Assembly: GCA_947179155.2 (NCBI GenBank)
Contig: OX359283.1
Coordinates: forward strand, 10,401,764-10,465,763
From: Hedera helix
Lineage: Eukaryota > Streptophyta > Magnoliopsida > Apiales > Araliaceae
DNA length: 64,000 nucleotides
Direction of reading: 5' to 3'
A program made the position numbers and the translations under genes. Position 1 is the first letter of the stretch; every line of letters begins with the position of its first letter. A model generated the notes under the pieces. It had not been told where the DNA came from. It made no database searches and saw nothing but the letters and a program-made list of their open reading frames with translations. This document shows, one piece after another, positions 22,879 to 35,522 of this stretch.

Positions 22879-23618
22879 GTGACATGCAAAGGCTATTCTT
22901 GGAGAAATACTTTCCTGCTTCAAGAGTTGCCAACATAAGGAAGGAGATATGCGTCATCCGACAGTACAATGGAGAGACTCTATACGAGTATTGGGAAAGG
23001 TTCAAGAAGTTGTGCTCAAGTTGTCCACTACACCAAATCGATGAACAACATCTTATCCAATATTTTTATGAGGGATTATTGCCAATGGATAGATGTATGA
23101 TCGATGCTGCAAGTGGTGGAGCACTAGTTGACAAGACTCCCGACGCTGCAAAGAACTTAATTGCAAATATGGCAGCTAACTCACAGCAGTATGGAACTAG
23201 GGTGGATCACTCACCGAAGAGGGTCAATGAGGTGAACACAGGCAATATTGAGCAAAAATTGTCAGATTTAACTGCTTTAGTTTTAAAGATGTCCACGGGA
23301 AATACACTTGTTGCAAAGACTTGTGGGATTTGTTTGTCATCGGATCATGTTATAGATGCTTGCCCCACTTTACAAGAGGATGACACCACACAACAAGCCA
23401 ACGCAGTAGGGAACTTCCAAGGACAACCTCAACGCCGATATGATCCCTATTCTAACACATACAATCCAGGATGGAGGGATCATCCCAATCTGAGCTACGG
23501 AGGAAATAGACCACCACCACCACAACAAAATGCCTTTCCGAATAGGCAGCAAGGTTTCCAACCAGCTCAACAATAGTACCCACCTCGACAAGTAACACCT
23601 GCAAATTCTGGGACATCT
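22879..23618 (+). pseudogene. Athila element 1 gag, C-terminal part
   Basis: Gag resumes in frame after the solo LTR with the core LEKYFPASRVANIRKEI, then YEGLLPMDRCMIDAASGGAL. A zinc knuckle CGICLSSDHVIDAC (C-x2-C-x4-H-x4-C) lies near 23322-23363, followed by a Gln/Asn/Pro-rich tail. A TAG at 23574-23576 interrupts the frame in the Gln-rich tail, where a Gln codon would be expected; homology continues without a shift into the next segment. Confidence 0.9.
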
Positions 23619-26009
23619 TTGGAGGATATGTTCAAAGTCGTTATGAACCAAACCCAACAGTTTCAACAAGATACAAGGGCTTCCATTCACAATTTAGAGA
23701 GTCAGATAAGTCAGTTGGCTACAACCGTTGGTCAATTGGATTCTCAAGGCTCAGGAAAATTACCTTCACAAACCATTATAAATCCTAGAGAAAATGCAAG
23801 CGCTATTACGTTAAGGAGTGGAACGCAGTTGGACACACCAAGGGCTACTGTTGAATTTAATGAGGATAAGGCTAAGGAAGAAGCAAAAATTTCAAAGGTA
23901 ATCTCTAACCCTCCTATTCAACTTAAGTCTAATCCTTTACCTTTTCCTCCCAGGAATCTTAGAACTTCAAAGAAGGATGAGCACGATAAGGAGATTCTAG
24001 AGATCTTCAGGAAGGTAGAAGTGAACATTCCTCTATTAGACGCAATCAAGCAAGTTCCAAGGTATGCCAAATTCTTGAAAGAATTATGCACTAATAAGAG
24101 TAAATTAAAAGACGATGAAAAAGTGACGGTAAGAGAAAATGTGTCAGCGGTCCTCCAAAGAAAGATGCCCCCTAAATGTAAGGATCCAGGTATGTTCACA
24201 ATTCCATGCAAAATAGGTAATACCAGATTTGAGAAAGCCATGTTAGATTTAGGAGCTTCAATCAATGTCATGCCATTATCTATTTATGCTTCTTTAAATC
24301 TAGGACCTTTGAAAAATACTGGTGTTATTATTCAATTGGCTGACCGTACTAACACTTATCCCGAAGGGGTAATTGAGGATGTGTTGGTGCAAGTCAATGA
24401 GCTTATATTTACTGCAGATTTTTACATCGTGGATATGGAAGATGATACATCTCCAAATCCCGCCCATATACTGTTAGGGAGGCCATTTTTGAAGACAGCA
24501 AGAACCATGATTGATGTGCACAATGGAACCTTGACCATGGAGTTCGATGGCGAGAAAATTCAGTTCAATATCTATGAGGCCATGAGGTATCCTAGCGATG
24601 TCAATTCTGTTTTTGCTATTAATGTCATTGATTCATTAGTGCAAGATTCATTCGATCAAATGCATAAGGATAGCTTGGAGGTTGCCATCACAAAGAGTTT
24701 GGAGGTGAACCAAGAGGAGAAGATTGAGCGAACACAAGAATTGAAAGAGACAATAGCTGCTTTGCATTCATTGCTTAAAATTTCAGCTAAGTATGCAGTT
24801 TCATCTATTCAATTACCTGTAACTCATCAAAAACTGTTACCTTCTGTTGTGCAGGCACCCACATTGGAATTGAAGCCGTTGCCAACACATTTTAAGTATG
24901 CATACCTAGGGAAGGAGGACACCCTGCCAGTGATCATTGCCAACAATCTAACCAAAGTTCAAGAAGATAAACTGCTTCGCGTCTTGAGGGACCACATCAC
25001 AGTCTTTGGTTGGACTATCGCAAACATCAAAGACATAAGCCCGGCTGTGTGTATGCATCGGATACTTTTGGAGGAAGGAGCTAAACCAAAAAGAGAGGCT
25101 CAAAGGAGATTGAATCCACCCATGATGGAGGTAGTGAAAAAAGAGGTGATCAAATTGCTCGATGCAGGTATTATCTATCCTATCTCTGATAGTCAATGGG
25201 TAAGTCCAGTACAGGTAGTTCCAAAGAAATCTGGTATAACTGTTGTTAAGAATGATAATAATGAGTTAGTGCCCACACGGATGCAAACAGGGTGGAGAGT
25301 GTGTATCGATTATAGGAAATTAAATGCTGTAACTAGAAAGGATCACTTCCCTCTCCCCTTTATTAATCAAATGTTGGAAAGATTAGCTGGCCACACTTAT
25401 TATTGTTTTTTAGATGGTTTTTCAGGTTATAACCAAATTGTGATAGCACCAGAAGACCAAGAAAAGACCACTTTCACATGTCCATTCAGTACATTTGCCT
25501 ATCGAATGATGTCTTTTGGATTGTGCAATGCACCAGGTACTTTCCAAAGATGCATGGTGAGTCTATTTTCTGATCTTCTTGAGAATTGTATTGAAGTTTT
25601 TATGGATGATTTCACAATTCATGGTGATTCTTTGGATGCATGTTTAGACAATTTAACTCGTGTACTCGACAGATGTTTAGAAACTAATCTTGTTCTTAAT
25701 TGGGAAAAATGTCATTTTATGGTAGAACAAGGTATAGTACTTGGTCATGTAGTCTCAGCTAGAGGATTAGAAGTCGATAGAGCTAGGATAGACATTATTT
25801 CTGCTTTGCCTTATCCTGCCAGTGTGCAGGCGATCCGTTCTTTTCTTGGTCATGCAGGATTTTATCGAAGATTTATCAAGGACTTCTCAAAGATAGCCCT
25901 ACCGCTGTGTGAATTACTGAAAAAGGATGTGCAATTCCAATTCAATGACGATTGCAAGGAGGCGTTTAACAAGTTGAAGAAATTATTAACCTCTGCACCA
26001 GTCATATAG
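23619..26009 (+). pseudogene. Athila element 1 protease and reverse transcriptase
   Basis: This 796-codon open stretch is the best preserved part. After a gag tail it has a protease with LDLGASINVMPLSIY (from about residue 207), and the conserved ILLGRPFLKTARTMIDV near 285-305. The reverse transcriptase includes WVSPVQVVPKKSG (about 527), RVCIDYRKLNAVTRKDHFPL (about 563), FLDGFSGYNQI (about 600), MSFGLCNAPGTFQRCM (about 630) and the catalytic EVFMDDF (about 660). It then has VLGHVVSARGLEVD and FLGHAGFYRRFIKDF. It ends at a TAG (26007-26009) where the RNase H linker should continue in the same frame. The enzyme copies element RNA into DNA; this copy is truncated. Confidence 0.92.
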
Positions 26010-26381
26010 CCACCAGATTGGAGTTTGACATTTGAGATCATGTGTGATGCTAGCAACTATGTCGTAGGAGCTGTCTTGGGCCAACGAGTGAACAAAGTTG
26101 TGCATGCAATCTACTATGCTTCCCGAACTTTGAATGCTGCTCAAATTAACTACTCAACAACGGAAAAAGAATTACTCTCTGTTATTTTTGCTTTAGAAAA
26201 ATTCAGATCTTATCTTCTTGGCACTAAAGTTGTAGTTTATTCTGACCATGCAGCTCTCAGGTACCTGTTAACCAAGAAGGATTCAAAACCGAGGATTATC
26301 AGATGGATCCTACTGCTCCAAGAATTCGACTTGGAAATCAAAGATAAGAAAGGAACAGAAAACTTGGTGCAGACCATTTGA
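26010..26381 (+). pseudogene. Athila element 1 RNase H segment
   Basis: The frame continues after the TAG with [20 protein letters not shown] (RNase H start), then [20 protein letters not shown] and [11 protein letters not shown]. Near 26365 one base is missing relative to the family, which shifts the frame; the product then hits a stop at 26379-26381. The following integrase frame begins at about 26378. Confidence 0.9.
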
Positions 26382-27763
26382 GTAGGCTGATTAAGGAGGA
26401 AGACTCTCTACCATTACAAGATTCTTTTCCAGACGAACATCTTCTTTCCATTGAAACTTCGGTACCCTGGTATGCAAATCTCGTTAATTATTTGGTTAGT
26501 GCTTACATGCCTAGTGAGTTTTCTAAACTCCAAAAAGAAAAGCTAAAACGAGATGCGAAATATTATGTGTGGGATGATCCGTACTTGTGGAAATTTTGTT
26601 CTGATCAGGTAATTAGAAGGTGTGTGCCTGATAGTGAGTTTTTGTCTATTCTTACTTTTTGTCACTCTTATGCATGTGGAGGACATTTTGGACCTAATAG
26701 AACAACCCATAAAGTTTTAGAATCTGGTTTCTTTTGGCCAACTATTTTTAAAGATTCTTATCTGTTTTGTAAATCATGTGCAAATTGTCAAAGAACGGAT
26801 AATATCTCAAGTAGGAATCAAATGCCACAAACTCCTATCTTAATTGTTGAATTTTTTTATGTTTGGGGTATTGATTTTATGGGACCATTTCCTGCTTCTT
26901 ATGGTAATGTTTACATTCTTTTGGCTGTTGACTATGTTTCAAAATGGGTGGAAGCTAAAGCCACTAGGACTGACGATTCTAAAGTTGTTGCAGATTTTAT
27001 CAAGTCTAACATCTTTGTCAGGTTTGGAACTCTAAGGGCTATTATCAGCGACAAAGGAACTCATTTCTGTAATAAGATGCTAGCGGCTCTGTTTAAGAAG
27101 TACAATGTTATACATAGAGTCTCTACAGCCTATCACCCACAAAGCAATGGCCAAGCTGAAGTGTCCATCCGTGAAGTCAAGTCTATTTTAGAGAAGGTTG
27201 TCAAGCCAAATAGAAAAGATTGGAGTCTAAAATTGGAAGATGCACTATGGGCGTATAGGACAGCATTTAAAACTCCTATAGGGATGTCACCTTATAGGAT
27301 TGTGTTCGGCAAGCTATGTCATCTGCCAGTGGAACTAGAACACAAAGCTTTTTGGGCGATCAAGCAGTGCAATATGAACCTAGATCAAGCAGGAGAGCAC
27401 AGGAAATTGCAGTTATAAGAGCTTGAAAAACTCCGAAATGAAGCATATGAAAGCTCAAAATTGTATAAAGAAAAGACAAAGGCATTCCACGATAAGAAAA
27501 TTTTAAGAAAAACCTTTACAGTGGGTCAACAAGTCCTCTTATACAATTCCCGATTGAAATTATTTCCAGGTAAACTTCGTTCTCGATGGGAAGGTCCATT
27601 TATTGTTGTTAATATTTCTCCTCATGGTGCAGTAGAAATCCATAATCCGAGTACTGGAAAAATATTCAAAGTGAACGGCCATCGACTCAAACCATTCTAT
27701 GACGGTCATCAAGTGGAAAACGTGGAGATCCTGACATTGACGGATCCAGTTTACCAAGATTGA
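26378..27763 (+). pseudogene. Athila element 1 integrase and pol C-terminus
   Basis: The 346-codon stretch has an HHCC zinc finger ([10 protein letters not shown] near residue 95; [14 protein letters not shown] near 130-143). The catalytic core has GIDFMGPFP (about 164), [11 protein letters not shown] (about 221) and [15 protein letters not shown] (about 248), giving the D, D and E positions. A TAA at 27416-27418 then stops the frame. Homology continues in frame to 27763 with [19 protein letters not shown] and [14 protein letters not shown], the C-terminal GPF-type domain. The enzyme inserts element DNA into the genome; this copy is broken. Confidence 0.92.
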
Positions 27764-28929
27764 GAGTAGACAGTGGTCGAGTCAATGACAATAAACAAAG
27801 GCGCTGCTTGGGAGGCAACCCAAGAAATCAGATTTGCATTTCTTTCCCTTTTTCTTTTAATAGTTATTTGTGCCTATTTCTTTGCATTATAGTTTACATT
27901 GGGGACAATGTAAATTTTAAGTGTGGGGGAAGGGATTTAGGATATTTGTTTTATTTTTAGGAAATTTGTTTTATTTATTTATTTATATTTAAAAAAAAAA
28001 TTGTTTTATTTTTAGGGAATTTTTTTTTTTTTAAAAAAAAAAGTGTTAAATTTTTGAATTTTGTGTGTATATTCACTGCAAACCCTCACGAGACAAAACT
28101 CGTCCACTTGGGGTAACCTTGGGGTTTAAAGGCTTGTTGCACATGCTAAGTGTAACCGTGTTTCCTACGAAAATGAGATAGTTTTTTTTATTTTATTTTT
28201 AGGATGTGTCGATAAGAAAATTTTAAGAAAAACCTTTACAGTGGGTCAACAAGTCCTCTTATACAATTCCCGATTGAAATTATATCCAGGTAAACTTCGT
28301 TCTCGATGGGAAGGTCCATTTATTGTTGTTAATATTTCTCCTCATGGTGTAGTAGAAATCCATAATCCGAGTACTGGAAAAATATTCAAAGTGAACGGCC
28401 ATCGACTCAAACCATTCTATGACGGTCATCAAGTGGAAAATGTGGAGATCCTGACATTGACGGATCCAGTTTACCAAGATTGAGAGTAGACAGTGGTCGA
28501 GTCAATGACAATAAACAAAGGCGCTGCTTGGGAGGCAACCCAAGAAATCAGATTTGCATTTCTTTTCCTTTTTCTTTTAATAGTTATTTGTGCCTATTTC
28601 TTTGCATTATAGTTTACATTGGGGACAATGTAAATTTTAAGTGTGGGGGAAGGGATTTAGGATATTTGTTTTATTTTTAGGAAATTTGTTTTATTTATTT
28701 ATTTATATTTAAAAAAAAATTTGTTTTATTTTTAGGGAATTTTTTTTTTTTAAAAAAAAAAGTGTTAAATTTTTGAATTTTGTGGGTATATTCACTGCAA
28801 ACCCTCACGAGACAAAACTCGTCCACTTGGGGTAACCTTGGGGTTTAAAGGCTTGTTGCACATGCTAAGTGTAACCGTGTTTCCTACGAAAATGAGATAG
28901 TTTTTTTTATTTTATTTTTAGGATGTGTC
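27491..28929 (+). repeat. 720-bp tandem duplication at the 3' end of Athila pol
   Basis: 27491-28210 is repeated at 28211-28929 with only a few differences and one or two single-base indels. Each copy holds the last about 90 codons of pol, the stop, the downstream GGGGACAATGTAAATTTTAA region and a T- and A-rich run. The second copy leaves a separate 80-codon open remnant at 28241-28483 without start context. The high identity shows that the duplication is recent. Confidence 0.92.
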
Positions 28930-29877
28930 ACTTGAGCAATGAGTTAATTAAATTTTAAATTTTTAGCCAATGATAAAATTTTGATTTTTATTTAATAACT
29001 CTTGGAAAAATGATAAATTTTTACTTAGTCTGAATTTTGACTTTTTATTGATTATTACTGTGTTTGAGATTCTTTAAATTTTTATGCACTTATATCCATT
29101 TGTTTGAGCTAGTTTTAATTTAGAGAAAGTTTAAATGGTTAAATGCTTATGAAAGATATTTTTGAGCTCTATATCTTATTTGATCATTATTTGAAGTGAA
29201 ATATAAGGCAAAATATAATTTGGAAGAGATGATTTGGGTACTTTTCTAGGATTATTGAATAAGAAAAAATCTTGTGGTGGGTTGAGATGGAGCGTAAAAT
29301 GCACTCACTCATAAACACATGAAAAAGCGAGATGGAGCGTAAAACGCACTCGCTGGTGAGATAGAGTATAAAATGCACTCACCGTGAAAAAAATAAAAAA
29401 ATAAAGAAAATGGGATGGAGCATAAAATGCACCCATTAAAAGAAAAAAATTGAAAAAAAATATATTTGAAAGAAAAAAAATTGATAATCCTAGTATGTTT
29501 AATTGATTAAAAACCTTTTGATCTTCTGATTTATATTTGTCTGTACTAGCTGAAAGTGATGAGAAAAATAAGTATTTTGAGTTTTGTTGTATGTCTTTTA
29601 TAAGGTAATTAATAACCTAAACTTATCCGAGTTTTAAGTAGTTTAATACATTTGGATTCACACACACACAAAAGATCTTGAGTAGAGTAAGAATAATAAA
29701 TATGTTAAAGTTCTAGATTTTGCATAATTTTGAAATTTTTCTCGAGTTATTATTTTAAAAATCTTTGAGGCTAATGTTGAATTCATATTGATTTGTTGCT
29801 CAAGTAAGTTGTTTGTTTATTAGTTTTACAGTTTTTGTTTTGCCAAAGGACGAGCAAAAGCTAAGTGTGCGGGTATT
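28930..29877 (+). other. Athila element 1 3' non-coding region, with hairpin array and polypurine tract
   Basis: No env-like frame is present between pol and the 3' LTR. The segment holds a four-unit hairpin array at 29283-29437. It ends with AAAGGACGAGCAAAAGCTAA and a G-rich stretch just before the LTR (about 29846-29877), the usual Athila plus-strand primer region. Confidence 0.8.
29283..29437 (+). repeat. Array of four hairpin units with covarying stems
   Basis: Units lie at 29283-29307, 29326-29354, 29355-29383 and 29409-29437. Each has an outer arm, ATGGA (ATAGA in one), a 3-bp inner arm, the loop TAAAA, the inner arm, A, and the outer arm. Outer pairs are TGAG/CTCA, AGCGAG/CTCGCT, GGTGAG/CTCACC and AATGGG/CCCATT; inner pairs are GCG/TGC, GCG/CGC, GTA/TGC and GCA/TGC (wobble pairs allowed). 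Arms change together, loops do not. Confidence 0.85.
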
Positions 29878-31616
29878 TGATAGGGCTAAATTATACGATA
29901 TTTTTATTCCCTAATACTTAGTTTTTATATTTATTGCGTGCTTAAATATTTAATTATTTAGCATATTTTGGTTTTAATAGGTTTTATAGGATTTTAGTTA
30001 ATTTATGTTAATTTAGGTAATTTTATAGTATTTTTATATTTTTTTTTATTTATGTGTTTTTATTTATTTTTAGTATTTTAGGTGTTGTATTTATTATTAT
30101 GTGTTTTTAGGATTTTTAGTATTTTTATATTATTTTTATATTTTATTTTGTAGGAAAAATAAAGCTTGGGGGCAAATCTGGAAAATCCGCAAAAGTTATA
30201 TGGCATTTTCGGTAAATAACCAGGCTAATGGCAAAATCGTAATTAAGGAAGAAAAGACGCGGAGGGCAAAAGTGTAAATTCCGCAAAAGACCGGTGGCAG
30301 AATCGTAATTAAACCGAAACCTGGGCCGCGCGCAATGCGCGCGCATAAATCAGTAAAGAGACGACGTCGTTTGGGAGCGATAGCAGTTCAGCAGCACCGG
30401 GGACGAAACGGTGTCGTGTCAGAAGAACCGGAACGCTCCGCTCAATGCGCGGAATGTCGCTGACGTCATCCATACGCGGTTTCCGCGTTGACCGGTCAAA
30501 GCTGGCGTCTTAAGGGCGCGTTTGTCTTGCACATTAATGCTGGAAAACGGGATTTTTCGGATTTTTGCTACTTTTTGATTCCAAATTGGATTTTAATTCC
30601 AACTAGGGTTAGGATAATAATTATTTTTCTTTTTCTTTTATTTTTAATTGTAAATCTTATTAGGTTTTGGACAAGTTAGAGGCTTATAAATAGAGGGTCA
30701 AGCTCTCTCATTATTGATTGTAAGCTTTTGGGAGTTTTTCTTCTACTTTCTTGGAGAGAGCTTTTCAACTATTGGAGATTATTTTGAAGAATGTCAGGCT
30801 AAGTTTTTATTTTCAGTTCTAAAGGGATGTTGAACCTTATTTTTAATTAATGTTTTAATTGAGTTTTATTATTTATTCCTTCATGCATGAGATTTATTCT
30901 TGATAATCTGTTTTAATTGTTCTATGATATTTGCTTGATTAATTTGATAATGGCCTGTTAGATTAATCAATAATTTATCATATGCTAGATTAAGATTTAA
31001 TATTAAATAAACGATATTTTATCTTATCATAAGTAGCAATTAATAATATTTAATTGTGGTCAAACTTTTGAATATTATTATGATTATCAAGATGGCAAGT
31101 TAAATGGTCCGCGATGTTGAGATTGTTGCTTGGAATAATCTAATTCTCTAATTTTTAATGCAACTGTTATATTAAATCTAGACTGATAGTTCTAGGTTGT
31201 ATGATAGTTAGGGTCTTTTGTGAGCGATTGCTGCATTAGATTTATAATTTAAGGAGGATTTCGGGTAGTTTGGCGATTGTCAGTTATCTAGGATTATTAA
31301 TTTCAATTGAAGGAAAAGATAATAATAACTTGATTAATTTGTTGATTAAAAGAAGGGGATACTGAACTAAGGAACTGAAGTTTGTTTTAATTAATTTTTC
31401 TCATCTTTATTATTTATTATTTAGTTTTATTTGTTTGAATTTTAATTAGTTAATTAATAATTCCAACCCCCCCCCATTTAATTAGATATTTTTGAAAACA
31501 TTAGATTTATTAAAACAATTCACTCTCTGTGGGTTCGACTCTTACTTTCACTACTACATTAATATTTTTTTTTTTAAAGTAAGATTTTATTTTTGGTTGC
31601 TTGCGACAACTTCCCA
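29878..31616 (+). repeat. 3' LTR of Athila element 1
   Basis: Same length and order as 15944-17680 with about 30 scattered differences, mostly transitions. It ends CTTCCCA directly before the GCAAG duplication. Confidence 0.95.
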
Positions 31617-34080
31617 GCAAGTAAAATCTGAATGGATATATACATTTTCACTAGTGAAATTTTTTATTATAGTTAACTCATTGACCTTATTTGAAATCTT
31701 TTTACTTCTAGTTAGGTCTTATAGGTCTCTACATTGCCATCTGCTTTAGTATTTCTCCAAAGACCCATTTCAAATTTTATGGTCATCACCATTTCTCTTG
31801 AGTATCTAATACTCATGTCTCATCGTATGTAACTGGATCATCATCCACTATAATGCATACCTCATCATCATCATCATCTATGATGAATCTATACCTTTCA
31901 GTTATCTTCAGTACTAGACCAGATTTAAGACTTGGTTGTGGTACAATAGGTTTATCTACTTATACAGATTCCTTCACTTGATCTGTAGTGTTTTGTGGTT
32001 CTTAAACTTCTTCAAGATCTATTCTACTTCCACTAACCCTTTAAGAAAAAACTTCTTTTCCTATAAGGCAGCGTATTTTAATAAACACCTTTTAATTAGT
32101 CGGATTATATAAGTGATACCCTAAACTTTCTTTAGGATATCCCACAAGTTTACACTTATCATATCTTATTACAAGCTTATCACTGTTAAACCTTTTGACA
32201 TAAGTTGGACAATCTAAATATTAACATACTTAAGAATTGGTTTCCTCCCTATCCATAACTCATATGAAGTATGAGGGACATAATTTGAAGGTACCTTATT
32301 TAGTAGATATGCGATCGTTCCTAGGGCATAACCCTAGAAGGATACTGGAAGATCGGTAATACTCATTATGGATCATCACCATGTCCATTATGTGAGAATA
32401 CCATTTCACTCGGGATGATCCAGAAGCCTATTGCTTAAGTATTCTCTTCTCGATCTAATCGAAGAACTTTAATACTTTTGGCCTATAGTTTCTATACTTC
32501 ACTTTTGAATTCTTTGAATATTTCAAATGATTTGGATTTGTATTTCATCAAATACATATATCAAAATCTAGAATCATCAGTGAAAGTAATGAATGAATAC
32601 ACTCATCTTGCATTTTTTGTCATAGGTTCCACTAATGACTGCGTGTACCATCTCTAACAACTCTACAACTCACTCTCTATGTCCATTAAATGGAGATTCA
32701 GTCATATTGTCCATGATACAAGATTCACAAGTTGTGTTTGATTCATAATCAAAAGGCTCTAAAAACCTATCTTTATACAATCTTGTTTGGTCTTGTTTCA
32801 TTGACGCGACTGAGTTAACATTGTTGCATGAAGGTATGATTGATATCATCTTTTTGCCTTTAGTTTGTTCAAATTAGAATATTTTTCATGTAAGTCAAGT
32901 ATACAAAGTCCATCAAGTAATCAACCAGTTCTAAATAAAACATTTTCATTATAAATAGAACAACGATTGTTCATTCTTATAATGTTAAAAATCCTTCCTT
33001 GTCATCACATGGAACTGAAATAATGTTTCTAAGAACTGGAACATAGTAACAACTTACTAACTTAATAGACTTGCCCGTAGATAGTGCTAAACTATAAGTT
33101 CATATGGCTAATGCAACAACCATTGCTTCATTCCCCACGCACATGATTACTTCTCTTTAGTTCAGCCTTCTACTTCTGCCTAGTCTCTGCAACGACTTGC
33201 ATATGTGATACCACCAGTTGGTATCTAATACCTAAGTAGAAACTTAACTTATAGAAAGTTCTATTTTATTATGAACAAATCTATATCTGTAGTTGGAGCT
33301 TCACTAAATTTCTTCTACTTAACTACTGCAACTCTCTTACAGTTATTCTTCTAGTGTCCCAACCCATCGCAATGAAAACAAACTCCTTTGCCATCGGGAT
33401 CACTTTTATTTATGTCATTCAATTAGTGCATTTCTTTTGCCTTCTACTCTTTATGACTCCTCAGAAATACCTTTAGTCATCTTCCTCCGTTTAGAAGATT
33501 CATCTACGAGTAAGATTTGGTTTTTCTAGGAAGGAAAATGACTCTCAACAGTCTTCAATATATTTAAGCAAATCAGTTAAACTGACGTTGAGTTTATTAA
33601 TGTTTGAAGTTCACAACAAATTGTGAATAAGAGTCAGTGAGTGACTACAAGATCAAATCTTAACATAACTCTCTATACTTGACAAAACCTGTTGTCCTAA
33701 TTGATCAATCCAATTGATCATCTTTAGGACATATGTCTTTTACTGTAGTGACATTAGTTATTATAGATCGGAAGAGCTCCTTATATATCTTATATCTAGT
33801 TGACCTACTTTGCTCACCATACAACTATTGAATGTGTAACAATATAGTAGGTGCATCCACTTTCTCGTGTTGACGCTGTAACTCGATACTTATATATACG
33901 AGCATGATGCATTGAGCCACCTTTGTGTCATCTTGTCATTTAAAATAGCAATCTCTTCCTCAGAGGCTTAGTCTGCAATGTTTATAAGAATAGGCAAATT
34001 AAGGATATTTGCTAGCTTTTCAATATTGAGAACTATTCTCAAATTTGTTTAATTAATCCGAACAATTTGGTTCGATTAAT
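31617..34080 (-). pseudogene. Copia element A pol and gag, 5' part
   Basis: On the minus strand this continues element A beyond the Athila insertion. The order from right to left is a gag region with a CCHC-like knuckle (around 33355-33400), then a pre-integrase/integrase region (about 32880-32190) and the start of the RT (about 32100-31640). It aligns block by block with 59600-60960 and 63700-64000 of element C. Many frameshifts and stops; part of the pre-integrase region around 32810-32860 is missing or scrambled. Confidence 0.75.
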
Positions 34081-34849
34081 TGTTAGCATCCAATATGCTA
34101 TGCAGTGTTAGTGAATTAAATATAACAATATTCTTTAAGTGAATTAATAACAACATTATCATGCATTCATTTTATTAATTACTAAAATAAATTATGTCTT
34201 TATTTAAAATAGTGTTTCCCACTATTTTCTTCAAACTATATACTCTCTTTATATAGTTCGGCAAATTTAGTTAAAGATATGCTAGTGAGAAAATGATCCT
34301 ATCGACATAAGTATAGTCTTGTGTGTGCACAATAAACTATAGTTTATTCAATAGGTAAACCAACTCATTGTCAATTACATCAACATGTAACTCCTTTGTA
34401 TTTTTTCTCTTAGATTCTTATGATCATGTATGTGCACATCCAAATCAAAATTGTCTAAGTTAAGTCCTACCTAACACTTCCATATAAGTAAAGAGAAAAA
34501 GACTCTCCTTGTGTGTACGCATCAAAACAGTAATGTTCAATTCCTTTATAAGCATCAAATGTGATAAAACAACATCTCAAATAATCATTATAAGTATTGT
34601 GTGTGCACAACAAACGTATATTGACTATTTGATACTCTATCGTTTTATCATGCTAGAAGGCGACGTTCGATATTTTTAATAAATATCTATGAACGTTACA
34701 TTTTAATATTATGAGTAGTAGAATAAATAAATTAGAACCATTCTAATTTTATTTAGTTGAATTAAACTCTTTTAATTCATTTTATAAATAATATTTATTC
34801 TATATCATGAAGGGTTTGTTAATATTAATTGTCTCATCTTGTTTAGTAT

Positions 34850-34955
<106 letters not shown>

Positions 34956-35478
34956 CGCGTCATATTATTTAACATGTGAAACATGTTTGGATAATATATA
35001 ATAAATATATATTAAGCATGCACATATAGAATACTATATTCTACTTGGATTGATTATGGACTTTTATTTTAATTTGGTTCACTAGAGCCACCAAGTGAAC
35101 CAAAAGGTCAAACCTAGGATACAAGAATAAATTAAATTAAATGTAACTATTATATTTAAATTCGGGCTCCATTACAAATAGGTCTTTATCTTCAAAATAA
35201 TTCTAACTAATCCTATTACAAAATTATTTATAATAAATAAAAATCTTGATCAACAGTCAAGGGAAAGTACATAGGAGGGAGATAAAATTTTATATCAGAA
35301 AAATTAGAAAAGGCGAGGTACGCAGACCCCATTTATTAAAACTCATTCATTTAATACATCCACATAAAATAAATGCAATCATATTGGTCAATAGTCCACA
35401 ATTAATCACATTTATTATCATATATATCAACATATATATTAACAAATAATATACATCTCATGAATTAAATGATTGATT

Positions 35479-35479
<1 letters not shown>

Positions 35480-35518
<39 letters not shown>
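35480..35518. repeat. (AT)n microsatellite
   Basis: About 19 AT units in the copia leader region. Confidence 0.9.

Positions 35519-35522
<4 letters not shown>

Larger units (their letters stand above)
15944..31616 (+). mobile_element. Athila element 1, 15.7 kb, both LTRs present
   Basis: LTRs 15944-17680 and 29878-31616 begin TGATAGGGCT and end CTTCCCA. Flanking duplications GCAAG are at 15939-15943 and 31617-31621. The primer site complementary to tRNA-Asp follows the left LTR. Order: gag, protease, reverse transcriptase, RNase H, integrase, a long non-coding stretch, polypurine tract. About 30 differences between the 1.74-kb LTRs were counted by eye (about 98% identity), so the insertion is fairly recent. 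It carries a 4.57-kb solo LTR in gag and a 720-bp internal tandem duplication. Five breaks in the genes make it non-autonomous. Confidence 0.95.
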
